From: Kitasatospora setae KM-6054
Lineage (GTDB): Bacteria; Actinomycetota; Actinomycetes; Streptomycetales; Streptomycetaceae
Assembly (NCBI RefSeq): GCF_000269985.1
Contig: NC_016109.1
Location: forward strand, 3,658,001 to 3,722,000
DNA: 64,000 nt
Direction: 5' to 3'
Positions 8,794-16,747 of the stretch are shown here, piece after piece. Positions within the stretch are counted from its first letter, which is position 1; each line of letters starts with the position of its first letter. A model generated the notes under the pieces. It was not told the DNA's origin and did no database searches. It saw only the letters and a list, made by a program, of their open reading frames with translations. The position numbers and the translations under genes were made by a program.

Positions 8794-9696
8794 TCAGAGC
8801 TTGTCGACGGCTTCCGCGGCCCGGCGCTCGTCCCACTCCGCGGCGTTCAGCATCGGTCGTGCCACCGCCTCGTACGTCTGCAGGACGAACGGGGCGGCGT
8901 CGGTGCCGTGGCCCCAGATCGATTCGAACCTGCCCGTCCAGCGGTCGATCTGCTTGAAGTACACCGAGGAGCGGCCACGGGTGTACTCGGCGTCGCCCTG
9001 GTCCTCCTCGACCAGCACCGCGGCCCGTGCGACGACCACGAAGTCGATCGCCTGGTCCGCGCGCAGCCGGTCGCGCACCGCGATGCCACAGGTGACGCCC
9101 AGGGAGCGGTGGTGGTCGACGAGCTGCAGCAGGGAGCGGGCATAGTCCTCCCGCGCCAGGTCGGCGGCGAAGGCGATGAACAGCCGCTGGATGGTGCCGC
9201 CGGCCTCGACCAGGCGCCGGTTGACCGCGAGGTACTCCCGGCGCTGCTTGAGCAGGCTCGGGTTCGTCGTCAGGTCCGCCGCCAGCACCCGCTTCGGCTC
9301 CGACCCGGAATCGATCAGCGCCTGGAACAGCAGCACCGACAACCGCGGCACCTCTCCCGCGTACACCTGGAGGTGCCCGTCCGCGATCTCACCGAAGTCG
9401 GTGATCAGCTCCTGTTCGAGCTGGCCGCGAACGAGGTCGAAATACCGCGCATCGGACATGTCCTTGTTGTTGGCCCGGCGCAGGGTGATGTAAACCCGGC
9501 GCATCCAGAGGTGGTTGGCCACCAGGAACAGCAACAGCGCCGTCTCCACGGCCAGGACGACGTGGAGGCTGACCGCGTCACTGAGCCAGCCCACCAGCGG
9601 CGTGGCGACACCGACGACACCGATCACCCCGTTCAACAACGGCGATGACAGTAGATCGGCGACCTTGGCAGTCACGTCCTTGCGTGCTTCGGCCAT
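8794..9696 (-). CDS. Hypothetical protein with two N-terminal membrane helices
   Basis: A 300-residue protein I do not recognise. Residues 20-38 and 42-62 form two hydrophobic helices (LLNGVIGVVGVATPLVGWL and VLAVETALLLFLVANHLWM), followed by a soluble domain of about 230 residues. That domain alternates beta and alpha segments; PKRVLAADLTTNPSLL and FVVVARAAVLVEEDQGD are its clearest strands. The aromatic-rich SVYFKQIDRWTGRFESIW near the C-terminus is another recognisable block. The layout suggests a membrane-anchored cytosolic domain. It lies 121 bp upstream of the DapF-like gene on the same strand, separated by the direct repeat, so a shared transcript is possible but not shown. Confidence 0.65.
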   Translation of the reverse strand: MAEARKDVTAKVADLLSSPLLNGVIGVVGVATPLVGWLSDAVSLHVVLAVETALLLFLVANHLWMRRVYITLRRANNKDMSDARYFDLVRGQLEQELITDFGEIADGHLQVYAGEVPRLSVLLFQALIDSGSEPKRVLAADLTTNPSLLKQRREYLAVNRRLVEAGGTIQRLFIAFAADLAREDYARSLLQLVDHHRSLGVTCGIAVRDRLRADQAIDFVVVARAAVLVEEDQGDAEYTRGRSSVYFKQIDRWTGRFESIWGHGTDAAPFVLQTYEAVARPMLNAAEWDERRAAEAVDKL

Positions 9697-9986
9697 CTCT
9701 CGAATCCCCCTGCTCCCCCAGCCGGACCTTCAGCCTTCGATGATCCCGGACCCGGCAGCCGCTCGACAAGTGGGTGCCTTGGCCTCAAGGCGGGTGGGGG
9801 TCAGGGTATTTGACACGGAGAAACGTCAAGAACGAAACCGGCCGGCCTCCCCGTCGAGCCGGTCGGCCATAGCCGGTTCGAGGCGGGGACGACCCAAGCG
9901 ACCAGGCACTCGGATGCGCCCCGCCCTCGGCAGTGAACTCCCTCACGATCAAGCATGCCGGAAGCCCCGGTCTGGGATGATGGCAA

Positions 9987-10023
9987 CGGCGGTCGGCCCC
10001 ACTAACGCTGGGGCCGACCGCCG
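9987..10023. terminator. Strong hairpin after the DUF397 gene
   Basis: A perfect 14-bp stem (CGGCGGTCGGCCCC paired with its complement) around a 9-base loop lies 31 bp past the DUF397 stop on the minus strand. On the plus strand it is followed by TTT. It probably ends the XRE-DUF397 transcript. The rest of the gap, 9697-9986, holds no gene or repeat I can support. Confidence 0.65.
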
Positions 10024-10054
10024 TTTCGCTGTCCGACTGCCGGAACCGACCGTG

Positions 10055-10291
10055 TCAGGCCAGGTGGTCGAAGGCCCCGGCCTTGGCGCCCGCGATCATG
10101 GCCGCGATCTCGGTGCGGGTGTAGAGCAGGGGGGTCTGCTCGGGCCGCTTCGAGTCGCGGACGGCGACGAACCCGCCGACCACGCCGAACTCCACGCAGT
10201 TGTCGTTGCCCCCGCTGAACGGGCTCTTCTCCCAGGTGACCGCGGAGAAGTCCAGCTCGGCGGGGTCGGGCTTGGTGGTGCTCACGCTCAC
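10055..10291 (-). CDS. DUF397 small protein
   Basis: A 78-residue protein with the DUF397 signature: WEKSPFSGGNDNCVEFGVVG, then VAVRDSKRPEQTPLLYTRTE. Such proteins partner XRE-DUF5753 regulators in Streptomyces and are thought to work like antitoxin or modulator partners in WhiJ-type loci. The GTG start at 10291 overlaps the stop of the XRE gene by 4 bp (GTGA), so the two are translationally coupled. A second GTG lies two codons downstream. Confidence 0.88.
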   Translation of the reverse strand: MSVSTTKPDPAELDFSAVTWEKSPFSGGNDNCVEFGVVGGFVAVRDSKRPEQTPLLYTRTEIAAMIAGAKAGAFDHLA

Positions 10292-11160
10292 AGCTCCTTG
10301 AGGATCTTGTTGATCTGACCGCGGGTCTCGGGCGGGCCGAGTGCGCGGGCCCGCAGGTGGTCGAAGACCTCGGCGTAGCGCTCCACGTCCTCGGACCCCT
10401 CGAAACCCACCGAGTTGGTCAGATTCTCCACCCACACCACGTCCGGATTGGGTTCGGGGAAGCCCATGAGCATGAACGACCCGTACAGGCCGGGGTGGAA
10501 GCCGGCCGAGAACGGCAGGAGCTGGACGGTGAGGTTCGGGCTGGGCGCGACGGCCAGCAGGTGTTCCAGCTGGCCCTTCAGGACGGACGGCGAACCCGCG
10601 ATCCGCCGGATGGCCGCCTCGTCGATCACCGCCCAGAGCTTCGGTGCGTCTGGGCGGTCCATCACCTTCTCCTGGCGCTCCATCCGGACCGTCACCAGGG
10701 CGTCGACCTGCCTGGCGGTCAGGTCCACCCGCATCGCGGTGATGACCTGGCGCGCGTAGTCGGCGGTCTGCAGGAGACCGGGTACCAGTTGCGGCTCGTA
10801 GGAGCGGAAGCTGGTCGCGCTGGACTCCAGGGCCAGGTAGCCCGCGTACTGGGTGGTGTTGATGACCGTGGAGTACTTCTTCCACCACTGCTGGCGCTGG
10901 GCCTGGTCGGCCCGGACCAGGTCGAGGATGTCCTCGCGCTCGACGGGGTCGGTGACCTCGTAGCAGTCCAGCAGAGCCTTCACCAAGACGGGGGTGGTGC
11001 CCCGTTCGCCGTTCTCGATGCGACTGAGCGAGCTCTGGTTGACCTCCACGATGCCCGCGACCTCGGTCAGCGTCAGCTCGCGCGCGTCCCTCAACTCCTT
11101 GAGCCTGGAAGCGAGCTGACGGCGGTACACGGACTGCGGGGCCGGGTTCCTCTTCGCCAT
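10288..11160 (-). CDS. XRE-family regulator with DUF5753 domain
   Basis: A 290-residue WhiJ-like regulator. The helix-turn-helix spans about residues 13-65 (LASRLKELRDARELTLTEVA, then SSLSRIENGERG). The remainder is DUF5753, with LVPGLLQTADYARQVI and NLTVQLLPFSAGFHPGLYGS. I chose the ATG at 11160 (MAKRNPAPQ), preceded by GGAG at 9 bp; an in-frame upstream ATG at about 11196 is less convincing. It is coupled to the DUF397 gene and divergent from the ATP-binding protein at 11430. That triad is a common Streptomyces regulatory module whose members influence development and antibiotic production. It adjoins the enolpyruvyl-transferase cluster and might control it, which is inference. Confidence 0.87.
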   Translation of the reverse strand: MAKRNPAPQSVYRRQLASRLKELRDARELTLTEVAGIVEVNQSSLSRIENGERGTTPVLVKALLDCYEVTDPVEREDILDLVRADQAQRQQWWKKYSTVINTTQYAGYLALESSATSFRSYEPQLVPGLLQTADYARQVITAMRVDLTARQVDALVTVRMERQEKVMDRPDAPKLWAVIDEAAIRRIAGSPSVLKGQLEHLLAVAPSPNLTVQLLPFSAGFHPGLYGSFMLMGFPEPNPDVVWVENLTNSVGFEGSEDVERYAEVFDHLRARALGPPETRGQINKILKEL

Positions 11161-11429
11161 GGCACAAGTCTCCACCTCCACCGAGCCGGAGGACAATCAG
11201 TCCGAGGAAACTTCGCTTGGGCATATTGCCCAATGGCAGGAGGGGCGGGCATGCTGACTGGCGGTAGCGAAACGTGACCACCTGGTCGCTTCTCGTGTCC
11301 TATGCCGTTGCCTGCCTCGCGCCGACTTCCGGAGCCTGCACGCTCCGACGCCGACGTGCCTGCCGAACCCTTGCGCGAACCCCTGCCCTCCGCGGGCGGC
11401 GGCTCGCTCCGCCGACCGGGGAGCCCGCC

Positions 11430-11909
11430 ATGCACGAAGTCCGAACCCGTCGTCGCCATGAGCCCGAAGCGGTCTCGTGCGGGTTCTTCCTGCTGCCCCG
11501 CCCCGACGGCTTCGTGCTGCACATGAGCGCGAGCCCGGAGCACGTCAGCGAGATGCGGGCCCTGGTCTTCAAGGCGGCGACCTCGTCCGGGGCTTCCGAG
11601 GACGTCGCCGACTCGGCCCGGCTGGTGGCCGGCGAACTGGTCGCCAACGTGGTGCGGCTGTGCGGTCCGTGGGCCCCGGTGGTCGTCCTGGTGGCCGGCA
11701 CCGACGAGGGAGTCGTGGTGGAGGTCCACGACCCGGTGCCGTCCACGGTGCCCGGCCGGAAGCCCGAGTCCCCGGACAACACCCACGCCGAGACCGGCCG
11801 CGGCCTGTGGATCCTCGACGCCCTCGCCCCGGGCTGGAGCGTCGCCCCCACCCCGGTGGGCAAGCGGATCACCTGCACCCTGCCGCACGGGGAACCCGCC
11901 TCGTCCTGA
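11430..11909 (+). CDS. ATP-binding protein, anti-sigma-factor kinase (RsbW-like) type
   Basis: A 159-residue GHKL-type ATP-binding protein. The N-box reads VAGELVANVVRLC near residue 70 and the G-box reads GRGLWILDALAPGWS near residue 130, as in the HATPase_c domain of small Streptomyces regulators. I chose the ATG at 11430 with GGGGAG just upstream; the frame extends back to 11274 without a better site. It completes the XRE/DUF397/ATPase triad and is transcribed away from the other two. The enolpyruvyl-transferase gene starts 45 bp downstream on the same strand, so it may head that operon. No catalytic target can be named. Confidence 0.8.
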   Translation: MHEVRTRRRHEPEAVSCGFFLLPRPDGFVLHMSASPEHVSEMRALVFKAATSSGASEDVADSARLVAGELVANVVRLCGPWAPVVVLVAGTDEGVVVEVHDPVPSTVPGRKPESPDNTHAETGRGLWILDALAPGWSVAPTPVGKRITCTLPHGEPASS

Positions 11910-11954
11910 CCGCCCCCTTCCGCTTCCTGCTCTGCCCACTGCCTGGAGGTATCC

Positions 11955-13259
11955 ATGACGCATGCCCCCGTCCCCGCCGTCACCGTCCGTCCCGGGCGCC
12001 CCCTGTCCGGGACCGTCCGGGTCGACGGCTCGAAGAACGCCGCGCTGCCCCTGCTGGCGGCGGCCGCGACGATCCGCCGCCCGGTCCGGATGGGCAACGT
12101 GCCCGACAGCGCGGACGTGCAACTGCTGCTGGCCCTGCTCCAGCGCTCGGGCCGGCAGTTGGCCCGTCCTTCCGCCGTCCCCCGGTCAGTGGCCCTGCTG
12201 CCGCTGGAGAGTCACCCGGCGGTGCCGGAACTGCCGGACGCGGGCCGCATCCGGGCCTCCTACTACCTGGTGCCCGCCCTGCTGGCCGCCTGCGGTCAGG
12301 CCCGGCTGCCGTGGCCGGGTGGCTGCCGGATCGGCGACCGGGGCATGGACGAGCACTTCAAGGTCTACGCCGCCTTCGGCGACAAGGTCGAGACCGACCA
12401 GGCCGGTTACCGCGTCACCGCCTCGCCGAGCAGCCCCGCGCAGGTGACGGTGGACCTGCCGTTCCGCTCGCGGGGAGCGAGCGTGGCGGCCGTCCTGCGC
12501 GCCGTGGCGGGCGGCCACCGGCTGCGGCTGGGCAACCCCAACCTGTCCCCGGAGTTCACCGGGGTGCTGGACTTCCTGCGACAGGCCGGCTGGCAGGCGG
12601 ACCTCGCCCGGGACGTCCTGCGCGTCGAGCCGCCCGCCGCACCCGACGAGACGGCGACGCTCGACTGGTCGGTACCGGGCGACAAGATCGAGGCCGGGAC
12701 CTTGGCCTGCGCGATCGCCGCCACCGGCGGCAGCGGCCGGATCGAGGGCGTCCGCGCCCCGGACGTCCGGCCCGTCGCCGAGGCACTGAACCAGCTGGGC
12801 ATCCCCGTCCGGGCCGAGCCCGACGCCCTGGTCCTGCCCGGTGGCGGCACCCCGACCGGCGCCCCGCTGACGGCCGTCGCCTCGCTCGACCCGGACGGCT
12901 TGGACGCCGACTTCGAGCCCGCGTTGCTGGCGCTCGCCCTCGGCCTGCCCGGCACCCACCTGTTCGCCGACGCCATCAACCCCGGCCGCCACGGCAACCT
13001 GCTGCCGCAACTCCGCCTCCTCGGAGCCGAGTTCGAGGAGCTCTCCGCCACCCGCTGCCGCCTGACCGGCCCGCAGCGGTTGACCGGCACCGTGGTGGAG
13101 GCCATCGACATCCGCACCGGCAGCGCGCTGCTGATCGCCGGACTCACCGCCCGCGGCACCACCACCGTCACCGGACTCGACCAGCTCCGGCGCGGCCACG
13201 CCGACCTGCCCGCCAAGCTCCGCGCCCTCGGCGCCGACGTCACCGAGGCCGCCCGGTGA
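11955..13259 (+). CDS. MurA/EPSP-synthase-family enolpyruvyl transferase
   Basis: A 434-residue member of the enolpyruvyl transferase fold, near MurA in length. It has VDGSKNAALPLLAAAATI at residues 24-41, WPGGCRIGDRGMDEH with the MurA-type catalytic cysteine at 124, and VPGDKIEAGTLACAIAA around 240. MurA adds enolpyruvate from PEP to UDP-GlcNAc in wall synthesis, while NikO and PolA relatives use UMP in nikkomycin and polyoxin synthesis. The match to MurA is loose, and the neighbours (phosphatase, dCTP-deaminase-like proteins, glycosyltransferase) favour a nucleotide or specialised substrate over a second wall enzyme. GGAGG precedes the ATG. The stop overlaps the next start by GTGA, so it opens a coupled operon. 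The substrate is inferred. Confidence 0.8.
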   Translation: MTHAPVPAVTVRPGRPLSGTVRVDGSKNAALPLLAAAATIRRPVRMGNVPDSADVQLLLALLQRSGRQLARPSAVPRSVALLPLESHPAVPELPDAGRIRASYYLVPALLAACGQARLPWPGGCRIGDRGMDEHFKVYAAFGDKVETDQAGYRVTASPSSPAQVTVDLPFRSRGASVAAVLRAVAGGHRLRLGNPNLSPEFTGVLDFLRQAGWQADLARDVLRVEPPAAPDETATLDWSVPGDKIEAGTLACAIAATGGSGRIEGVRAPDVRPVAEALNQLGIPVRAEPDALVLPGGGTPTGAPLTAVASLDPDGLDADFEPALLALALGLPGTHLFADAINPGRHGNLLPQLRLLGAEFEELSATRCRLTGPQRLTGTVVEAIDIRTGSALLIAGLTARGTTTVTGLDQLRRGHADLPAKLRALGADVTEAAR

Positions 13260-14482
13260 CCGGGGCCGCGCGGGTGCTGGAGCGGATCCTCGCCACCACC
13301 GACGTCCACTCCCACCTCGCCCACGCCACCGGCTTGCTCTCCCACCTGGGCGCCGAACGCGACCGGTCGCTGATCGTGGACTGCGGGGACTTCTTCGAAG
13401 GCACCGGCTACTACCGACTCGGCCGCGGCGGCGTCGAGCGCAAGGTCCTGCTCGCGCTGTACGACGTGATCGCACCGGGCAACCACGGCTGGAGCCACCA
13501 CTTCGAGCCCGGGCTGCACGAGTTGACGGTGTGCGCGAACGCCGTCGACGCCGTGAGCGACCGGCCGCTGTTCCGCCCGCTACACCTGGCGGAGGTCGGC
13601 GGACGGCGGGTGGCGGTCACCGCCGTCATCGGCCCGCAGGCGTTCGCCGCGATCCCGCTCGCCCAGCGCGCCGGGCACCGCGTCACGGACCCGGTGCGGG
13701 CGCTGCGCGAACTGCTGCTGGCCCATCACCACGAGGTGGACTCCTGGGTGCTGCTGTCGCACTCGGGCTTCGAACAGGACGTGCGACTGACCGCCGAGTG
13801 CCCGTTCCTGGAGGTCGTCTTCGCCGGGCACTGCCACAGCGACCGCTACGGGCCCGAGGCGGTCGGCGGTGCCCTCGTCGTCAAGGGCCCCGAGCACGGG
13901 GCCGGCTACGCGCTGGCCGAACCGGTCGCCGGGCCCGGCTGGAGCGCCCGCCCCTGCCGCTTCCCCGCCACCGGCCGGCTCCCGGCCGACCTGGCGGAGA
14001 TCGGCCGGGAGATCGACACGCTGAAGGACCGCCTGGCCGACCCGCTCGGCCCCGTCGCAGAGTGTTGGCGCAACACCGTCCCCGACCGCAGGGCGCTGCT
14101 GGAAGCCGTCGCCGCCGAACTGCACCGGGATCTCGGCGGCAGCATGCTCGTCGTCCTCAACGAGACCGCCCTGCGGCCCGTGCCCCTCGGCGAAGTGCTG
14201 CGGACCGAGGATCTGATGGCGGTCGAACCGTTCGGCAACCGGCTCGTCCGCACCGGCCCGCCCGACGACCTGCCCGCGCTGCTGGCGCGCCTGACCGAAC
14301 GGGCCGGGCCGCTCGTCACGGTGCCCGACCCGCCTCCGCCCGGCCTCCGCCACGTGCTGACCACCGACTACCTCGCCGAGACCTTCCCGTCCGGGCCCGC
14401 TGAGGACAGCGGCCGGCCGCTCGGCCAGGTCGTGAGGCACGTCCTCACCCGCACCCCGAGCGTCGAAGGAGCAGCCGAATGA
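13256..14482 (+). CDS. Calcineurin-like metallophosphatase, 5'-nucleotidase type
   Basis: A 408-residue protein with the metallophosphatase motif series: TTDVHSHL near residue 16, DCGDFFEG near 43, APGNHGWS near 79, VLLSHSGFEQD near 165 and FAGHCHSDR near 190. The order and spacing match 5'-nucleotidase/2',3'-cyclic phosphodiesterases, and a C-terminal half of about 150 residues resembles their substrate-binding domain. There is no signal peptide, so it should act in the cytosol. It starts with GTG overlapping the MurA-like stop and ends overlapping the next ATG, firmly within the operon. Dephosphorylation of a nucleotide intermediate fits the context, comparable in principle to phosphatases in nucleoside-antibiotic clusters. 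That role is inferred. Confidence 0.82.
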   Translation: MTGAARVLERILATTDVHSHLAHATGLLSHLGAERDRSLIVDCGDFFEGTGYYRLGRGGVERKVLLALYDVIAPGNHGWSHHFEPGLHELTVCANAVDAVSDRPLFRPLHLAEVGGRRVAVTAVIGPQAFAAIPLAQRAGHRVTDPVRALRELLLAHHHEVDSWVLLSHSGFEQDVRLTAECPFLEVVFAGHCHSDRYGPEAVGGALVVKGPEHGAGYALAEPVAGPGWSARPCRFPATGRLPADLAEIGREIDTLKDRLADPLGPVAECWRNTVPDRRALLEAVAAELHRDLGGSMLVVLNETALRPVPLGEVLRTEDLMAVEPFGNRLVRTGPPDDLPALLARLTERAGPLVTVPDPPPPGLRHVLTTDYLAETFPSGPAEDSGRPLGQVVRHVLTRTPSVEGAAE

Positions 14483-15018
14483 TCCTCACCGGCCCGGAGA
14501 TCACCACGGCCGCCCGCGACGGCCGCCTGCGCATCGCCCCCTTCGAACCCGGCCAGGTCAACCCCAACAGCTACAACGTCCGCCTCGGCCCCACCCTGCT
14601 GACGTACACCGAGGAGGTCATCGACGCCCACCGCCCCAACCCCACCAGGGAGTTCGAGATCGGCAACGACGGGTTCGTCCTCCAGCCGGGCCAGCTCTAC
14701 CTGGGGCACACCGTGGAGGAGGTCGGCTCCGACACCTTCGTCCCGCTGCTGTTCGGCCGTTCCTCCGTCGGCCGGCTCGGCCTGTTCGTCGAGATCACCG
14801 CCCCGATCGGCGACCTCGGCTTCCACGGCCAGTGGACGCTCATGCTCTCCCCGACCCGCCCGCTGCGGGTCTACCGGGGCATGAAGATCGGCCAGATCAT
14901 GTTCTTCCTGTCCGTCGGACCGGTCGACCTCTACAGCGGCAAGTACCAGGCGGCGCTCGGCCCGCAGCCCTCCGGCTACTGGCGCGACCGGCCCGGCACC
15001 GAGGCGGCGGCCCGATGA
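14479..15018 (+). CDS. dCTP-deaminase-like protein lacking the catalytic Glu
   Basis: A 179-residue trimeric-dUTPase/dCTP-deaminase fold protein. Conserved parts include NPNSYNVRLG near residue 31, the nucleotide-binding GRSSVGRLGL at 93-102, and VYRGMKIGQIMFF. At the position of the catalytic glutamate (Glu138 in E. coli Dcd, in the strand just before the PGM turn) the sequence reads TLML, with Met122 in place of Glu. The metal-free deamination expected of the family should therefore be lost unless a partner supplies the residue. The ATG at 14479 overlaps the previous stop, and its own stop overlaps the next ATG by 4 bp. The next gene is a paralog with the opposite pattern of losses, which suggests a mixed complex. 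That is inference. Confidence 0.85.
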   Translation: MILTGPEITTAARDGRLRIAPFEPGQVNPNSYNVRLGPTLLTYTEEVIDAHRPNPTREFEIGNDGFVLQPGQLYLGHTVEEVGSDTFVPLLFGRSSVGRLGLFVEITAPIGDLGFHGQWTLMLSPTRPLRVYRGMKIGQIMFFLSVGPVDLYSGKYQAALGPQPSGYWRDRPGTEAAAR

Positions 15019-15551
15019 TCCTCACCGCTGCCGCCATCGCCGCCGCCGTCGCGGCGGGCGAGATCACCATCGACCCCTTCGACCCGGCCCGGCTCTCCCC
15101 CAACGCCTACGACTGGCGCCTCGGCGAGACCTTACGGGTGTGCGAAGGCGACCTGGACGCCGCCGAGCCCACCGCCTTCACCGAGACCGCCCTCCCCGCC
15201 GACGGCCTCGTCCTCGAACCCGGCGTGCTGTACCTCGGCGCGACGCTGGAGCACACCGGCTCCGAGCGGTACGCGCAGTTACTCAACGGCGACCGGACCA
15301 CCGGGGCGCTCGGCATCTGGGTGCACGTCTCCGCCCCGCTCGGCCACGCCGGCCACGCGATCCGCTGGACGCTGGAGATCCGCGCCGCCAAACCGGTCCG
15401 GGTCTACCCCGGCATGACCTTCGGGAAGCTGGTCTTCCTGCAGACCTTCGGCGCCCCGGCCAGCTACCAGCAGCTCGGCCTCAAGTACACGGCCACCGAC
15501 GGCATCGACATCTCCCGCCTCTACGAGGAGATCCCCGGAGGCACCACGTGA
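15015..15551 (+). CDS. dCTP-deaminase-like protein with altered nucleotide-binding loop
   Basis: A 178-residue paralog of the preceding gene. The fold is clear from SPNAYDWRLGETLRV near residue 31 and VRVYPGMTFGKLVFL near 125. Here the catalytic-type glutamate is kept (RWTLEI, Glu121), but the RSSxGR loop reads RTTGALG at 94-100. That changes the serines to threonine, drops one residue and replaces the second Arg with Ala, and the Asp of the IDPGF segment is also lost. The two proteins are thus complementary in active-site residues. In Dcd the active site lies between subunits, so a hetero-oligomer is plausible. Alternatively both have lost deamination and act as nucleotide-binding or scaffold proteins. 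It is coupled by 4-bp overlaps on both sides. Confidence 0.83.
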   Translation: MILTAAAIAAAVAAGEITIDPFDPARLSPNAYDWRLGETLRVCEGDLDAAEPTAFTETALPADGLVLEPGVLYLGATLEHTGSERYAQLLNGDRTTGALGIWVHVSAPLGHAGHAIRWTLEIRAAKPVRVYPGMTFGKLVFLQTFGAPASYQQLGLKYTATDGIDISRLYEEIPGGTT

Positions 15552-16663
15552 CCTTCCCCCGCCCCGGCCGCCCCCTGGTGGCGACCTGCCTCGACCTGCC
15601 CTTCGGCAGCCCCGGCGGCAGCGTCGAGCTCTTCCTCGACCTGTACACCGGCGACCGCCCGCTCCTCCCCGCCCGCGCCTTCATGCTCCAGCCCGCCGGA
15701 CCCCGCCCCACCGTCCCGGCCGGGCTCGACCTGCTGCCCGTCACCGGCAAGGCCCTGGAGGGCCCCGCCTTCCGCCGCTACACCGCCGCTCTCGGCCGTG
15801 CCCTCGTACACGCCCTGGACGCCGAGCGGATCGGGGTGCTGCACCTGCACCACCTGGCGTTCGGCGCCACCCCCGCCCTGCTGCGGGCGCTGCCCCGACA
15901 CCCGCGGATCGCCCTGGTGCACGGCACCGACCTGCTCTTCGCCGAGCAGCACCGCGACCAGTTGCGCGTCCTGCGCGAGAGCGCCCGCCTCGCCGACGCG
16001 ATCGTGGTCCCCACCACGGCCATGGCCGACCACCTGACCCGCCTCGCACCCCGAACCGGCACCGACAAGATCCACCACATCCCGTGGGGCATCCCCGACC
16101 ACCTGCTCACCGCCCCGCCCGCTCAGGCCACCCGCCCCGGCGGCCCCCGCCTGCGGCTGCTGTACGCCGGGCGGCTCACCCCGGAGAAGGGCGGCGGCGT
16201 CCTCGCCGAGGCGCTGGCCGCGGCAGAGCACGTCGAACTGAGCGTCGCCGCCCCGCGCGCGGAGTTCGACGCGCTCCGACCCGCGCTCCGCCAAGCCATC
16301 CACCCGGTCCGCTACCTGGGTTGGCTCCGCCGTCCCCAGCTGTGGAAGGCGTTCGCCGAGCACGACGCGCTCGTCATGCCCTCCACCACCCTGGAGGCGA
16401 TGGGCCTGGTCGCCCTGGAGGCCCAGGCGTGCGGCCTGCCCGTCCTCTACCAGCCCGTCCCCGGCCTGCGCGAGGCCCTCGGCAGCTCCGCCCTGGCCAC
16501 CGACTTCACCGACGCCGCCACGCTCGCCCGCGACCTGGAACGGTTGCGGACCTCGCCCACGCTGCTGCCCGCCCTGCGGGAGGCCGGCCGGACGAACGCG
16601 GCCCGCCACCCGCTCAGCACCACCGCAGCCGCACTGGCCGACCTCGGCACGCAGCTCCGCTGA
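15548..16663 (+). CDS. Glycosyltransferase family 4 type
   Basis: A 371-residue GT-B glycosyltransferase. Its C-terminal domain holds LRLLYAGRLTPEKGGGVLAE near residue 200 and the EX7E-type motif TTLEAMGLVALEAQACGLPV near 277-296, typical of retaining GT4 enzymes using nucleotide sugars. The N-terminal domain has a GSVELFLDLY segment where the acceptor loop is expected. It has no membrane segments and should be cytosolic. GTG at 15548 overlaps the dcd-like stop. It is the last gene of the coupled set, since a hairpin follows its stop. It may glycosylate the product of the preceding enzymes, or transfer to a cell-surface acceptor; the sequence does not decide. Confidence 0.83.
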   Translation: MTFPRPGRPLVATCLDLPFGSPGGSVELFLDLYTGDRPLLPARAFMLQPAGPRPTVPAGLDLLPVTGKALEGPAFRRYTAALGRALVHALDAERIGVLHLHHLAFGATPALLRALPRHPRIALVHGTDLLFAEQHRDQLRVLRESARLADAIVVPTTAMADHLTRLAPRTGTDKIHHIPWGIPDHLLTAPPAQATRPGGPRLRLLYAGRLTPEKGGGVLAEALAAAEHVELSVAAPRAEFDALRPALRQAIHPVRYLGWLRRPQLWKAFAEHDALVMPSTTLEAMGLVALEAQACGLPVLYQPVPGLREALGSSALATDFTDAATLARDLERLRTSPTLLPALREAGRTNAARHPLSTTAAALADLGTQLR

Positions 16664-16687
16664 CTCGGCCCCGCGCCGAAGCCCGCC

Positions 16688-16722
16688 CCGCCCCGGTCGG
16701 CTCACTAGGCTGACCGGGGCGG
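16688..16722. terminator. Hairpin after the glycosyltransferase gene
   Basis: An 11-bp perfect stem (CCGCCCCGGTC with GACCGGGGCGG) around a 13-base loop begins 25 bp past the glycosyltransferase stop and ends 25 bp before the serine-hydrolase start. It could end or attenuate the five-gene transcript. The loop contains TAGGCT, which may also be a promoter element for the next gene. Confidence 0.5.
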
Positions 16723-16747
16723 ACGTCCACCGTGATTCGGGGAGACC

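Noticed and set aside
9801..9986. A 61-codon minus-strand frame in the gap after the membrane protein gene
   Set aside because: It has no ribosome site, no domain and codon use unlike neighbours.
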